A stretch of 64,000 nt of DNA from an uncultured Xanthomonas sp. (GCA_943912265.1 CALTTS010000004.1:1-64000), one strand, 5' to 3'. Shown: positions 29,367 through 38,727, counted from the first letter of the stretch. Numbers and translations are program-made. The notes: generated by a model from the sequence alone, not told the origin.

Positions 29367-29395
29367 GACGCTGTCTCCATAGTGCGGACCACCGC

Positions 29396-30085
29396 ATGCA
29401 GAAGCAGATCCTGATCGTCGACGACGAACCCGCCATCCGCGACATGGTCGCCTTCGCCCTGCGCAAGGGCGATTTCGAGCCGATCCATGCCGGGGATGCG
29501 CGCGAGGCCCAGACCGCCATCGCCGACCGCGTGCCCGACCTGATCCTGCTCGACTGGATGCTGCCCGGCACCAGCGGGCTGGAGCTGGCCCGGCGCTGGC
29601 GCAAGGACGCCCTCACCCGCGAAGTGCCGATCATCATGCTGACCGCGCGCGGCGAGGAGAACGACCGCGTCGGCGGCCTGGAGGCCGGCGTGGACGACTA
29701 CGTGGTCAAGCCGTTCTCGGCGCGCGAGCTGCTGGCCCGGATCCGCGCGGTGATGCGCCGCACCCGCGAGGACGACGAGGACGGCAGCGTCGTGGTCGGC
29801 CCGGTGCGCATCGACGGCGCCGCCCACCGCGTGTTCGTCAACGACACGCCGGTGCCGATCGGCCCCACCGAGTACCGCCTGCTGCACTTCTTCATGACCC
29901 ATCCCGAGCGCGTCTACACCCGCACCCAGCTGCTCGACCACGTGTGGGGCGGCAGCGTGTACGTGGAGGAACGCACCATCGACGTGCACATCCGCCGCCT
30001 GCGCAAGACCCTGGAACCGTTCGGCGCCGATGGCCTCGTGCAGACCGTGCGCGGCGCCGGCTACCGCTTCTCCGCCTCGGTGTGA
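29396..30085 (+). CDS. phoB: Phosphate regulon response regulator
   Basis: DNA-binding regulator of phosphate starvation. The 229-residue protein has acidic pocket DDE (9-11), phospho-acceptor Asp53 in LILLDWMLPGTSG, and Lys105 in DDYVVKPFSARELLARI. The C-terminal winged helix begins about residue 135 (VRIDGAAHRVFVNDTPVPIGPTEYRLL) and ends with RTIDVHIRRLRKTLEPFG and VRGAGYRF, as in PhoB. It is followed after 58 bp by phoR and has its own Pho box. Confidence 0.93.
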   Translation: MQKQILIVDDEPAIRDMVAFALRKGDFEPIHAGDAREAQTAIADRVPDLILLDWMLPGTSGLELARRWRKDALTREVPIIMLTARGEENDRVGGLEAGVDDYVVKPFSARELLARIRAVMRRTREDDEDGSVVVGPVRIDGAAHRVFVNDTPVPIGPTEYRLLHFFMTHPERVYTRTQLLDHVWGGSVYVEERTIDVHIRRLRKTLEPFGADGLVQTVRGAGYRFSASV

Positions 30086-30143
30086 GGGCCGGCGCCGCAC
30101 GCCGCCGGTTGTGCCGGCACGAACCCGCGGGCGACACTGACTG

Positions 30144-31484
30144 ATGCCGCGCCAATTCCGTTCCGCCTGGTGGAAGACCCTCGGCCAGCTCGCGCTGATG
30201 CTGGCGGCCGCGCTGCTGCTCGGCCTGGCCATCGGCGAACCGGGGCTGCTGGTCACCCTGGTCGCGCTGGGCATCGTCGCCTGGCACTACTGGCGCCTGC
30301 GCCGGGTGCTGCTGCAGCTGACCGCGCGCCGGCGCTGGGCGCCGCCGCCGCAGGGCGACGGCGTCTGGAACGAGCTGGACCGCCTGCTCTACCGCAGCCA
30401 GACCGAGATGCGCGCGCGCAAGCGCCGGCTGGTGGAGATGCTGCGCACCTACCGCGCCGCCGCCGCCGCGCTGCCCGACGCCATCGTCGTGGTCGACCGC
30501 AACAGCCAGCGCGTGCAGTGGTTCAACGAAGCGGCCACCACCCTGCTCGGCCTGCGCCATCCGCAGGACATGGGCGCGCCGCTGGTGGAACGGCTGCAGC
30601 CGCTGTCGCTGGCGCACTGGCTGGCCGCCGGGCGCAATGCCGAACCGCTGCTCGACGCGCCCTCGCCGGTGGACCCGAACCTGCGCCTGAACCTGCGCCT
30701 GATCCCGTACTCGGAGGACTACTGGCTGCTGGTGGCGCGCGACGTCAGCAAGCTGCTGCGGCTGGAACAGGTGCGCCGCGATTTCGTCGCCAACGTCTCC
30801 CACGAACTGCGCACCCCGCTGACCGTGGTGCACGGCTACCTGGACATGCTCGACCCGGAGGACTTCCCGCCCGGCGCCGGGCCGATGGTGGCCGAGATGC
30901 AGAAGCAGTCCCAGCGCATGACCCAGCTGGTCGAGGACCTGCTCACGCTGTCGCGGCTGGAGGTCAAGGACCACATCGACGAGGAAAGCGTGGCGATGGC
31001 GCCGATGCTGGCCACGCTGCGCCGCGAAGCCGAGGCGCTGAGCCACGGCCGCCATGCGGTGAGCGTGGAGGACAGCGCCGGCTGCGACCTGTGGGGCTCG
31101 AACAAGGAGCTGCACAGCGCCTTCTCCAATCTAGTCAGCAACGCGATCCGCTACACGCCCGACGGCGGCCGCATCGCGATTTCCTTCGCCCGCGAGGGCG
31201 ACGGCGCGGTGCTGTCGGTGCGCGATTCCGGCTACGGCATCCCCGCCGCGCACATCCCGCGCCTGACCGAGCGCTTCTACCGCGTGTCCAGCAGCCGCTC
31301 GCGCGAGAGCGGCGGCACCGGGCTGGGCCTGTCCATCGTCAAGCACGTGCTCGGCCTGCACCAGGCCCGGCTGCAGATCGACAGCGAGGTCGGCAGGGGC
31401 AGCACGTTCTCCTGCCATTTCGGCGCGGAGCGTGTGCGCCCGCGCGATCATAATGAAGCCTCACCGGAGATGTCCGTTCCATGA
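30144..31484 (+). CDS. phoR: Phosphate regulon sensor histidine kinase
   Basis: Membrane-bound kinase partner of PhoB. The 446-residue protein has a short N-terminus with two hydrophobic segments (about 12-55, DUF3329-like), a PAS-like region (about 105-200), the phospho-accepting H box VANVSHELRTPLTVVHGY, and an ATPase domain with NLVSNAIRYTPDGG (N box), DSGYGIP (G1) and GGTGLGLSIVKHVL (G2). Having no large periplasmic sensor is typical of PhoR, which is signalled through PstSCAB-PhoU; those genes are not in the window. Its stop overlaps the ppk start (ATGA). Confidence 0.93.
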   Translation: MPRQFRSAWWKTLGQLALMLAAALLLGLAIGEPGLLVTLVALGIVAWHYWRLRRVLLQLTARRRWAPPPQGDGVWNELDRLLYRSQTEMRARKRRLVEMLRTYRAAAAALPDAIVVVDRNSQRVQWFNEAATTLLGLRHPQDMGAPLVERLQPLSLAHWLAAGRNAEPLLDAPSPVDPNLRLNLRLIPYSEDYWLLVARDVSKLLRLEQVRRDFVANVSHELRTPLTVVHGYLDMLDPEDFPPGAGPMVAEMQKQSQRMTQLVEDLLTLSRLEVKDHIDEESVAMAPMLATLRREAEALSHGRHAVSVEDSAGCDLWGSNKELHSAFSNLVSNAIRYTPDGGRIAISFAREGDGAVLSVRDSGYGIPAAHIPRLTERFYRVSSSRSRESGGTGLGLSIVKHVLGLHQARLQIDSEVGRGSTFSCHFGAERVRPRDHNEASPEMSVP

Positions 31485-33598
31485 GCCCGACCAAGCGCAC
31501 CACGCCCCCGCCCGCTCCGCCCGCCGCCCTGCCGGACTCCCCCCAGGACGACCCGCTGCGCGACCCGGCGCTGTACCTGAACCGCGAGCTGTCGCAGCTG
31601 GACTTCAACTTCCGCGTCCTCGCCCAGGCGCTGGACCCGCAGGTGCCGCTGCTGGAACGGCTGCGCTTCCTGTGCATCAGCTGCACCAACCTGGACGAGT
31701 TCTTCGAGATCCGCGCCGCCACCGTGCGCCACACGATGGACCTGGGCCTGCCGACGGCGGCCGACGGCATGAGCCCGGCACAGATCCTCGGCAAGATCCA
31801 CGACCGCGCCGCCCAGCTGGTGCAGGCTCAATACGCCTGCTGGAACGAGGTGCTGCGCCCGGCGATGGCCGAAACCGGCATCTCGGTACTGGGCGCGCAC
31901 CGCTGGAACGCGCGCCAGAAACGCTGGCTGCGCGCGTATTTCCGCAACGAGATCATGCCGGTGCTGTCGCCGCTCGGCCTGGACCCGGCGCACCCGTTCC
32001 CGAAGATCCTCAACAAGTCGCTGAACATCGTGGTGGTGGTCAAGGGCAAGGACGCGTTCGGCCGCGCCGGCCATCTGGCCATCGTGCGCGCACCGCGCTC
32101 GCTGCCGCGCATCATCCAACTGCCGCCCAGCCTGAGCGAGAACGGCCAGGGCTTCGTGTTCCTGTCCTCGGTGCTGTCGTATTTCGTGGACGAGCTGTTC
32201 CCGGGCATGGAAGTCAAGGGTGCCTATCAGTTCCGCGTGACCCGCAACTCCGAGCTGATCGTGGACGAAGAAGAGGTGGAGAACCTCGCCTCCGCGCTGC
32301 GCGACGAGCTGGTCGGCCGCGGTTATCGCCCGGCGGTGCGGCTGGAGATCACCGACGACGCGCCCAAGGCCATCGTCCGCAGCCTGTTGCAGAACTTCGA
32401 ACTGCCCGAAAACGCGGTCTACCGGATCAACGGCCCGGTCAACCTGAGCCGGGCCATCCAGTTGTACGACCTGGTGCCCCGCCCGGAGCTGAAATACCCC
32501 GCCTTCACCCCGCGCACGCTGCGCGACGGCGATGCGATGTTCGAACTGGTGGCCGAAGGCGACGTGCTGCTGCATCACCCCTTCGACTCGTTCTCCGACG
32601 TGATCGAACTGCTCAAGCAGGCCGCCACCGACCCGGCCGTGCTGGCGATCAAGCAGACGCTGTACCGCACCGGCAAGGATTCGGCCATCGTCGATGCGCT
32701 GGTGCTGGCCGCGCGCAACGGCAAGGACGTCACCGTGGTGGTGGAGCTGCTGGCGCGCTTCGACGAGGAAGCCAACCTCGGCTTGGCCGACCGCCTGCAG
32801 GAAGCCGGCGTGCAGGTGGTGTACGGCGTGGTCGGCTACAAGACCCACGCCAAGATGCTGCTGATCGTCCGCCGCGAAGGGCGCAAGCTGATCCGCTACG
32901 TGCACCTGGGCACCGGCAACTACCACAGCGGCACCGCGCGCGCCTACACCGACCTGAGCCTGATCACCGCCGATGCGGACATCGGCAGCGACGTGCACCA
33001 GCTGTTCCAGCAATTGTCCGGCCTGGCCCCGGTCATCAAACTCAAGCGCCTGCTGCAGTCGCCGTTCACGCTGCACGCCGGCATCCTGAAGAAAATCGAG
33101 CGCGAAACCAGGCTGGCCAAGGCCGGCAAGCCGGGCCGGATCATCGCCAAGATGAACGCGCTGAACGAGGCGCAGGTGATCCGCGCGCTGTATGCGGCCT
33201 CGCAGGCCGGCGTGCAGATCGACCTGATCGTGCGCGGCGCCTGCACGCTGCGCCCTGGCGTGCCGGGCGTGTCGGACAACATCCGGGTGCGCTCGATCGT
33301 CGGCCGCTTCCTCGAGCACAGCCGGGTGTACTGGTTCGGCAACGACGGCGCGCCCGAGCTGTATTGCGCCAGCGCCGACTGGCTGGAGCGCAACCTGCTG
33401 CGCCGGGTGGAAACCTGCTTCCCGATCCTCGACCCGGCACTGGTCGCGCGCATCCGCGGCGAGGTGCTGCAGAACTATCTGGACGACAACGTCAACGCGT
33501 GGGAACTGGGCAGCGACGGCGAATACCGTAAGCTGGCGCCGCCGGAAGGACAGGCCGCGCACTCGGCCCAGGCCTTCCTGCTGGCCGGCTGCCGCTGA
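31481..33598 (+). CDS. ppk1: Polyphosphate kinase 1
   Basis: Makes inorganic polyphosphate from ATP, at the inner face of the membrane. The 705-residue protein has the N-terminal LYLNRELSQLDFNFRVL, the head domain, the KQTLYRTGKDSAIVDAL ATP-binding stretch and the catalytic region VVYGVVGYKTHAKMLL and IRYVHLGTGNYHSGTAR, in which the His of YVHLG or GNYH is the autophosphorylated residue by homology. Length is normal. Overlapping the phoR stop by four bases, it is tied to the Pho response. Confidence 0.95.
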   Translation: MSPTKRTTPPPAPPAALPDSPQDDPLRDPALYLNRELSQLDFNFRVLAQALDPQVPLLERLRFLCISCTNLDEFFEIRAATVRHTMDLGLPTAADGMSPAQILGKIHDRAAQLVQAQYACWNEVLRPAMAETGISVLGAHRWNARQKRWLRAYFRNEIMPVLSPLGLDPAHPFPKILNKSLNIVVVVKGKDAFGRAGHLAIVRAPRSLPRIIQLPPSLSENGQGFVFLSSVLSYFVDELFPGMEVKGAYQFRVTRNSELIVDEEEVENLASALRDELVGRGYRPAVRLEITDDAPKAIVRSLLQNFELPENAVYRINGPVNLSRAIQLYDLVPRPELKYPAFTPRTLRDGDAMFELVAEGDVLLHHPFDSFSDVIELLKQAATDPAVLAIKQTLYRTGKDSAIVDALVLAARNGKDVTVVVELLARFDEEANLGLADRLQEAGVQVVYGVVGYKTHAKMLLIVRREGRKLIRYVHLGTGNYHSGTARAYTDLSLITADADIGSDVHQLFQQLSGLAPVIKLKRLLQSPFTLHAGILKKIERETRLAKAGKPGRIIAKMNALNEAQVIRALYAASQAGVQIDLIVRGACTLRPGVPGVSDNIRVRSIVGRFLEHSRVYWFGNDGAPELYCASADWLERNLLRRVETCFPILDPALVARIRGEVLQNYLDDNVNAWELGSDGEYRKLAPPEGQAAHSAQAFLLAGCR

Positions 33599-33649
33599 CC
33601 GCCCGGGTGGCCGCAGGGCAGGCACGGTCGTGCCGGCTCTTCGGCTACC

Positions 33650-35188
33650 ATGCGCGCCATGCCCTACAGCTCTCCCACCACGCCGCCGCCCCAGGATGGC
33701 GAACTGCTGGCCGCGATCGACATCGGCTCCAACAGCTTCCACATGATCGTGGCCCGCTACACGCTGGGCCAGCTGCGCATCGTCGACCGCCTGCGCGAAA
33801 CCGTGCGCATGGCCGACGGCCTGGACGGTAAGGGCGGCCTGTCCGGCGAAGCGCGCCAGCGCGCGCTGGAATGCCTGGCCCGCTTCGGCCAGCGCATCCG
33901 CGACATCCCGCCGCAGCGGGTGCGGGCGCTGGCCACCAACACCGTGCGCCAGCTGAAGTCGCCGCAGGCCTTCCTGATGCCGGCCGAAACCGCGCTCGGC
34001 CATGCCATCGAGGTGGTGTCCGGGCGCGAGGAAGCGCGCCTGATCTACCTCGGCGTGGCCCACGCGCAGCCGCCCAAACCCGGCCAGCTGCGGCTGGTGA
34101 TCGACATCGGCGGCGGCTCCACCGAATTCATCATCGGCCGCGGGCTGGACACCATCGAGCGCGAGAGCCTGCAGGCCGGCTGCATCGCCAGCACCCGCCG
34201 CTTCTTCGGCAACGGCAAGCTGACCCGCAAGAAGTGGAAGGACGCGCTGACCGAGATCTCGGTGCAGTTCCAGCAGTTCGCCAGCCTGTACCGCGCGCTG
34301 GGCTGGCAGGAGGCCATCGGCTCGTCGGGCACGCACAAGGCCATCGGCGAGATCTGCATGGCGATGAAGCTGACCCGCGACACCACCATCACCGCCGAGG
34401 CGCTGCCGCTGCTGCGCGACCGCCTGCTGCAGTCCGGCCGCATCGACCAGATCGACCTGCCCGGCCTGTCCGCCGACCGCCGGCCGATCATCGCCGGCGG
34501 CGTGCTGGTGCTGGAGGCCGCGTTCCAGGCGCTGGGCCTGCAGCAGCTCAAGGTGAGCAAGGCGGCCATGCGCGAAGGCATCCTCTACGACATGCTCGGC
34601 CGCGGCAGCGAGAACGATCCGCGCGATGCGTCGGTGACCGCGCTGACCCGGCGCTACGGCATCGACGAGCGCCAGGGCGCGCGGGTGGAAGCCACCGCGC
34701 TGGCAATGTTCGAGCAGGTGGCGCAGGCCTGGCAACTCGACGACGACGACGCCCGCCAGCTCGGCTGGGCCGCGCGCCTGCACGAGATCGGCCTGGCCAT
34801 CGCCCACAGCCAGTACCAGGCGCACGGCGCCTACATCATCGAAAACTCGGACATCGCCGGCTTCTCGCGCCAGGAGCAGCAGGTGCTGGCGGCGATGGTG
34901 CGCTGCCACCGCCGCGGCGTGCCGAAGAACGCCTTCGACGCGCTGCCCGAGCGCCTGGTGCAGGCCGCGCGCCGCAAGACCGCGCTGCTGCGGCTGGCGG
35001 TGCTGCTGCACCGCGCCCACGAGACCGACCCGATCCCGCAGCTGGAAGTGATCGCCGAGGACACCACCCTCAGCCTGATCCTGTCCCAGGACTGGCTGGA
35101 GGCGCGGCCGCTGCTGCGCGCGGACCTGATCGCCGAGGTCGAGGGCATGGCCGGGCTCGGCCTGCTGTTCAAGCCCTTCGTCGCCTGA
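33650..35188 (+). CDS. ppx: Exopolyphosphatase
   Basis: Releases phosphate from polyphosphate chain ends; may also act on pppGpp. The 512-residue protein belongs to the Ppx/GppA ASKHA fold: AAIDIGSNSFHMIVARY (phosphate loop 1), VVSGREEARLIYLGV, VIDIGGGSTEFIIG (loop 2) and the C-terminal HD-like domain with WAARLHEIGLAIAHSQYQAHGAYI. Two in-frame ATGs (33650 and 33659) are possible; neither has a clear ribosome-binding site. It follows ppk1 by 51 bp, completing a phoB-phoR-ppk1-ppx unit. Confidence 0.93.
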   Translation: MRAMPYSSPTTPPPQDGELLAAIDIGSNSFHMIVARYTLGQLRIVDRLRETVRMADGLDGKGGLSGEARQRALECLARFGQRIRDIPPQRVRALATNTVRQLKSPQAFLMPAETALGHAIEVVSGREEARLIYLGVAHAQPPKPGQLRLVIDIGGGSTEFIIGRGLDTIERESLQAGCIASTRRFFGNGKLTRKKWKDALTEISVQFQQFASLYRALGWQEAIGSSGTHKAIGEICMAMKLTRDTTITAEALPLLRDRLLQSGRIDQIDLPGLSADRRPIIAGGVLVLEAAFQALGLQQLKVSKAAMREGILYDMLGRGSENDPRDASVTALTRRYGIDERQGARVEATALAMFEQVAQAWQLDDDDARQLGWAARLHEIGLAIAHSQYQAHGAYIIENSDIAGFSRQEQQVLAAMVRCHRRGVPKNAFDALPERLVQAARRKTALLRLAVLLHRAHETDPIPQLEVIAEDTTLSLILSQDWLEARPLLRADLIAEVEGMAGLGLLFKPFVA

Positions 35189-35228
35189 GCGGGCGGCCCG
35201 CATGAACCGCAGCCGGCCGCCGCGCCGG

Positions 35229-35257
35229 CTGTCATCTTTCCGGCATCGTTCTGCAAC
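35229..35257 (+). promoter_or_regulatory. Pho box (three repeats) upstream of the glycosyltransferase gene
   Basis: CTGTCAT (perfect consensus half-site) at 35229-35235, CCGGCAT at 35240-35246 and CTGCAAC at 35251-35257, all with 11-bp period. A weak -10, TTCATT, is at 35264-35269. It sits 49 bp before the gene start. Confidence 0.6.
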
Positions 35258-35305
35258 GACGGCTTCATTGCCGCGGCCGAGCATGGGCAAAACGCGGAGT
35301 CGCCC

Positions 35306-36451
35306 ATGCGCCATGCCATCGTCACCGAGACGTATCCGCCGGAAGTCAACGGCGTCGCCCTGACCGTGCAGTCCCTCGAACGCGGCCTGATGGCCCGCGG
35401 CCACGAGGTGGAACTGGTGCGCCCGCGCCAGCACGCGCGCGAGACCGCGCCGCCGCACACCCTGCTGATGGCCGGCGCCGGCCTGCCGTTCTACGCCGGG
35501 CTCCGGTTCGGCCTGCCGGCCACCGGCGCCCTGCTGCGCCACTGGCGCGAGAACCCGCCGGACGCCGTGTACGTGGCCACCGAAGGCCCGCTGGGCTGGT
35601 CCGCGCTGCGGGCCGCGCGCCGGCTCGGCATCCCGGTGGCCAGCGGCTTCCACACCCGTTTCGACGAATACATGCGCGACTACGGCCTGCGCTGGCTGCA
35701 GCCGCTGGCGCTGCGCTGGATGCGCCACTTCCACAACCTGGCCGACGCCACCCTGGTGCCGACCGAGGAGCTGCGCCGCTTCCTCGACGGCCACGGCTTC
35801 CTGCACGCGCAGCGGCTGGCACGCGCGGTGGACACCCGCCTGTTCGACCCGGCCCGGCGCGACCCGGCGCTGCGCGCGAAGTGGGGCATCGGCGAAGACG
35901 CCCTCGCGGTGATCCACGTCGGCCGCATCGCCGCCGAGAAGAACCTGGACCTGGCCGTGCAGGCCTTCCGCCTGCTCCAGCGCACCCATGCGGATGCGCG
36001 CTTCGTCTGGGTGGGCGACGGCCCCGAGCGCGAGCGGCTGGCGCGCGAGAACCCGGACTTCGTGTTCTGCGGCATCCAGCGCGGCACGGTGTTGGCCCGC
36101 CATTTCGCCAGTGGCGACCTGTTCCTGTTCCCCAGCCGCAGCGAGACCTTCGGCAACGTCACCCTCGAATCGATGGCCAGCGGCGTGCCGGTGGTGGCCT
36201 TCGACTACGGCGCGGCGCGCGAGCACCTGCGCGCCGGCGTGCACGGCGCCACGGTTGGCTGCGATGCCGAGTTCCTCGCCGCGGCGGTGCGGCTGGCCGA
36301 CGCGGCCGCGGAAACCCGCCGCGCCATGGGCATGGCCGCGCACGCCGCGCTGCGCGCCCTGCGCCCGGAACAGGTGGCCGCCGACTTCGACGCCATCCTC
36401 ACCCGTCTGGCCCATGCGAGGAACCCGGATGTCCCGCTTCCTGCCCTCTGA
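35306..36451 (+). CDS. GT4-family glycosyltransferase, MgtA/SqdX-like
   Basis: A 381-residue GT-B-fold transferase. The N-terminus RHAIVTETYPPEVNGVALTVQSLERGL is that of the MgtA/SqdX branch, which glycosylates diacylglycerol or related lipids. The C-terminal half has VGRIAAEKNLDLAVQAF, FVWVGDGPERERL and the donor-site EX7E region FLFPSRSETFGNVTLESMASG. No signal peptide; probably membrane-peripheral. A Pho box upstream and the overlapping PAP2 phosphatase gene suggest it makes a phosphorus-free glycolipid under phosphate starvation (inference). A role in exopolysaccharide or LPS is the alternative. Confidence 0.82.
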   Translation: MRHAIVTETYPPEVNGVALTVQSLERGLMARGHEVELVRPRQHARETAPPHTLLMAGAGLPFYAGLRFGLPATGALLRHWRENPPDAVYVATEGPLGWSALRAARRLGIPVASGFHTRFDEYMRDYGLRWLQPLALRWMRHFHNLADATLVPTEELRRFLDGHGFLHAQRLARAVDTRLFDPARRDPALRAKWGIGEDALAVIHVGRIAAEKNLDLAVQAFRLLQRTHADARFVWVGDGPERERLARENPDFVFCGIQRGTVLARHFASGDLFLFPSRSETFGNVTLESMASGVPVVAFDYGAAREHLRAGVHGATVGCDAEFLAAAVRLADAAAETRRAMGMAAHAALRALRPEQVAADFDAILTRLAHARNPDVPLPAL

Positions 36452-36992
36452 ACGTGACGCCCCCGCCCTGCCGCGCCGCGAGACGGCGTGGTGCCTGCGC
36501 GCCAACCGCCTCGGCGAACGGAGCGCGGTGCGCGCCTTCTTCGCCACCGTCAGCCGGCTCGGCGACGGCGTGTTCTGGTACGTGCTGATGGCCGTGCTGG
36601 TGATCGTCGACGGCCTGCACGGGCTGGCGGCCTCGGCCCACATGGCCGCCACCGGCGTGGTCGCGCTGACGCTGTACAAGATGCTCAAGCGCTGGACCCG
36701 GCGGCCGCGGCCGTTCGCCGCCGACGGCCGCATCCAGGCCTGGGTGGCGCCGCTGGACGAATTCAGCTTCCCGTCCGGGCACACCCTGCATGCGGTGTCC
36801 TTCAGCCTGGTGGCGATTGGCCACTACCCGCTGCTGGCCAGCGTGCTGCTGCCCTTCACCCTGTGCGTGGCCGCCTCGCGCGTGGTGCTGGGCCTGCATT
36901 ACCCGAGCGACGTGCTGGCCGCCACCGGCATCGGCACGGTGCTGGCCGGCATCTCGTTGTGGCTGGTGCCCGGGGCCCGCCTGTTCGGCTGA
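36429..36992 (+). CDS. PAP2-family membrane phosphatase
   Basis: A 187-residue protein with about four hydrophobic segments and the three PAP2 phosphatase motifs: KRWTRRPRPF (KX6RP), FPSGHT (PSGH) and SRVVLGLHYPSD (SRX5HX3D). Family members dephosphorylate phosphatidic acid, undecaprenyl pyrophosphate or similar lipids on the outer face of the inner membrane. Its ATG lies inside the end of the glycosyltransferase gene (23-bp overlap), so the two are co-translated. Making diacylglycerol as acceptor for that transferase is a plausible joint role. It ends 9 bp from the stop of the convergent C-N hydrolase gene. Confidence 0.87.
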   Translation: MSRFLPSERDAPALPRRETAWCLRANRLGERSAVRAFFATVSRLGDGVFWYVLMAVLVIVDGLHGLAASAHMAATGVVALTLYKMLKRWTRRPRPFAADGRIQAWVAPLDEFSFPSGHTLHAVSFSLVAIGHYPLLASVLLPFTLCVAASRVVLGLHYPSDVLAATGIGTVLAGISLWLVPGARLFG

Positions 36993-37001
36993 CGCTTGCC
37001 C

Positions 37002-37898
37002 TCATTCCACCGCAGTTTCGAACGCGGCCACCGTCGCGCGCTCCAGTGCCGGTGCAAGCTGCGCCGGCCAGTCGCGGTCGTTGGCCACCTGCGCGTGCCG
37101 GCGGCTGGCGGCCAGGGCGTCGAAATCCAGTTCGGCGACGGCCCACAACTGCTCGCCCTGCGTGCAGGCAAGGAGACCGTCGGCCGGCAGCCCGGCATCC
37201 ATCGGCGCGTACAGCGCCGCCTCGCCGGTGTTGACGTCCAGCGCCGGGCTCCATTCGGCCACCCCCGCCGTGACCGACCGGGCGACGAAGGCGCGGTTCT
37301 CCAGTGCGCGCGCCAGGCAGCCCACCTGCACCCGGGTGGCGCCGGCGGCGGTATCGGTGCAGCTGGGCACCACGATCAGCCGCGCCCCGGCTTCGCACTG
37401 GGCGCGCACCGGCAGCGGGAATTCGCTGTCGTAGCAGATCGCCACGCCGGCGCGCACGCCGTCGGCCTCGAACACCTTCAGCGCGTCGCCGCCGTCGATG
37501 CAGCCCAGCAGCTTCTCGAAACCGGTCAGCTGCAGCTTGTCCTGCCAGCCGTGGCCGCCGTCCGGGGCGAACCAGTCGGCGCGGTTGCGGTAGCGCCCCG
37601 CGCCCACCTCGAGCAGGAAACTGCCGGCCACGACGTGCAGGCCCAGTTCCCGCGCCAGCCGCGCGAACAGGGCCAGCCAGTCCGCGCGATGCCGCTGGAT
37701 CGCCGCGAACGAGGCGCGCAGGTCGCCCCGCACCTGCGCCGGGAAGGTGGCGGCCAGTTCCAGCGACAGGTACTCGGGCAGCACCGCCAGCCGCGCCCCG
37801 GCGGCGGCGGCCTGGCCGAGCACGGCCGCCTGCTTTTCGGCGAAGGCGGGGAAATCGCGCGGTTCGCCGATCGGGTACTTGGCCACGGCCACCTTCAT
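37002..37898 (-). CDS. Carbon-nitrogen hydrolase (nitrilase superfamily)
   Basis: A 298-residue amidohydrolase with the Glu-Lys-Cys triad visible: Glu in AVLPEYLSLE, Lys in WQDKLQLTGFEK and Cys in GVAICYDSEFPLPVRA. The exact substrate, an amide or carbamoyl compound, cannot be told. The start MKVAVAKYPIGEP overlaps the stop of the upstream GNAT gene by ATGA; an ATG five codons earlier lies inside that gene. In many bacteria a GNAT domain is fused to this type of hydrolase, so the pair here looks like the split form. Confidence 0.83.
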   Translation of the reverse strand: MKVAVAKYPIGEPRDFPAFAEKQAAVLGQAAAAGARLAVLPEYLSLELAATFPAQVRGDLRASFAAIQRHRADWLALFARLARELGLHVVAGSFLLEVGAGRYRNRADWFAPDGGHGWQDKLQLTGFEKLLGCIDGGDALKVFEADGVRAGVAICYDSEFPLPVRAQCEAGARLIVVPSCTDTAAGATRVQVGCLARALENRAFVARSVTAGVAEWSPALDVNTGEAALYAPMDAGLPADGLLACTQGEQLWAVAELDFDALAASRRHAQVANDRDWPAQLAPALERATVAAFETAVE

Positions 37899-38515
37899 GC
37901 CACGGCTCCCCAATCGCGCAGCCAGAAGGTGAGCGGGTGCCTGACTTCAGCGATGGCCACTTCGCCGACGCCGGCCTCGTTCCAGTCCAGCCACATCGTC
38001 ATGCCTGGCCGCCGCGCATAGCCGCGCTTGCGCCAGAAGGCATCGTTGGGCCGGTAATCCGGCGGGCGGCGCGGGTCGTCGCCGGCCCGGTCCACCGCGC
38101 AGAACGCGGTCCAGCGGAAACGGCCGAGCGCGCGCGCATGCGCCTCGCGGCCGTCGAAGAAGGCATGGCCGATGCCGCGCCCGCGCCATGCCGGCAGCAG
38201 CACCGATTCGCCGAAATAGAACACCCGCTCCGGCGCGATGCCGGCGGCGCGGAACGGTTCGGAGAACGCGGCCGCGTCGTCGGCCAGCGGCAGGCCGGTG
38301 GACACCCCGACCACGCGCTCCCCGGCCAGCGCCAGCACGAACACGCTGTCCGCCGAGGCGGCATAGGCCGCCAGGTAGTCGCGCTCGTAGCCGATGTCGC
38401 CCCGGTACAGGTACGGCCAGTCGGCGAACACTGCGATGCGCAGGCGCGCGGCATCGTCCAGATACGGCGCCACCTCGGCACCGCGCAGCACGAGGATGGA
38501 ATGCGGCGGATTCAT
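37895..38515 (-). CDS. GNAT-family N-acetyltransferase
   Basis: A 206-residue acetyltransferase with the acetyl-CoA loop LLPAWRGRGIGHAFFDGREAHA (pattern R/QxxGxG/A). FADWPYLYRGDIGYERDYLAAY and the C-terminal FWRKRGYARRPGMTMWLDW complete the fold. It is first in a two-gene unit with the C-N hydrolase, overlapping it by four bases. Substrate unknown. Upstream is a 212-bp gap to the divergent rlmJ gene with no further gene. Confidence 0.82.
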   Translation of the reverse strand: MNPPHSILVLRGAEVAPYLDDAARLRIAVFADWPYLYRGDIGYERDYLAAYAASADSVFVLALAGERVVGVSTGLPLADDAAAFSEPFRAAGIAPERVFYFGESVLLPAWRGRGIGHAFFDGREAHARALGRFRWTAFCAVDRAGDDPRRPPDYRPNDAFWRKRGYARRPGMTMWLDWNEAGVGEVAIAEVRHPLTFWLRDWGAVA

Positions 38516-38727
38516 CCCCGAACTCTACCGCAGTCGTCCCTGACGCCCCGCTCCAGGGCCGGCCCACCCCAAGACCGGCCGATGCCGGTTCCGCCGAAGC
38601 GGCCGCCGGCCGTTGCCGCGGCGACCTGCATCGTCGGCACGTCCGACGCAGGGCGATGCCCGTCCCCGTCCCGCGCGCCACGGCGCCGACCCGGCAGGCC
38701 GGCGATGCCGGGCCTTACACTGTGCCG

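Noticed and set aside
31448..36784. Open frame of 1778 codons on the minus strand across ppk1, ppx and the glycosyltransferase gene
   Set aside because: It lies opposite well-identified genes and is a His/Gln/Arg-rich translation typical of the antisense frame of high-GC codons; no motif is visible.
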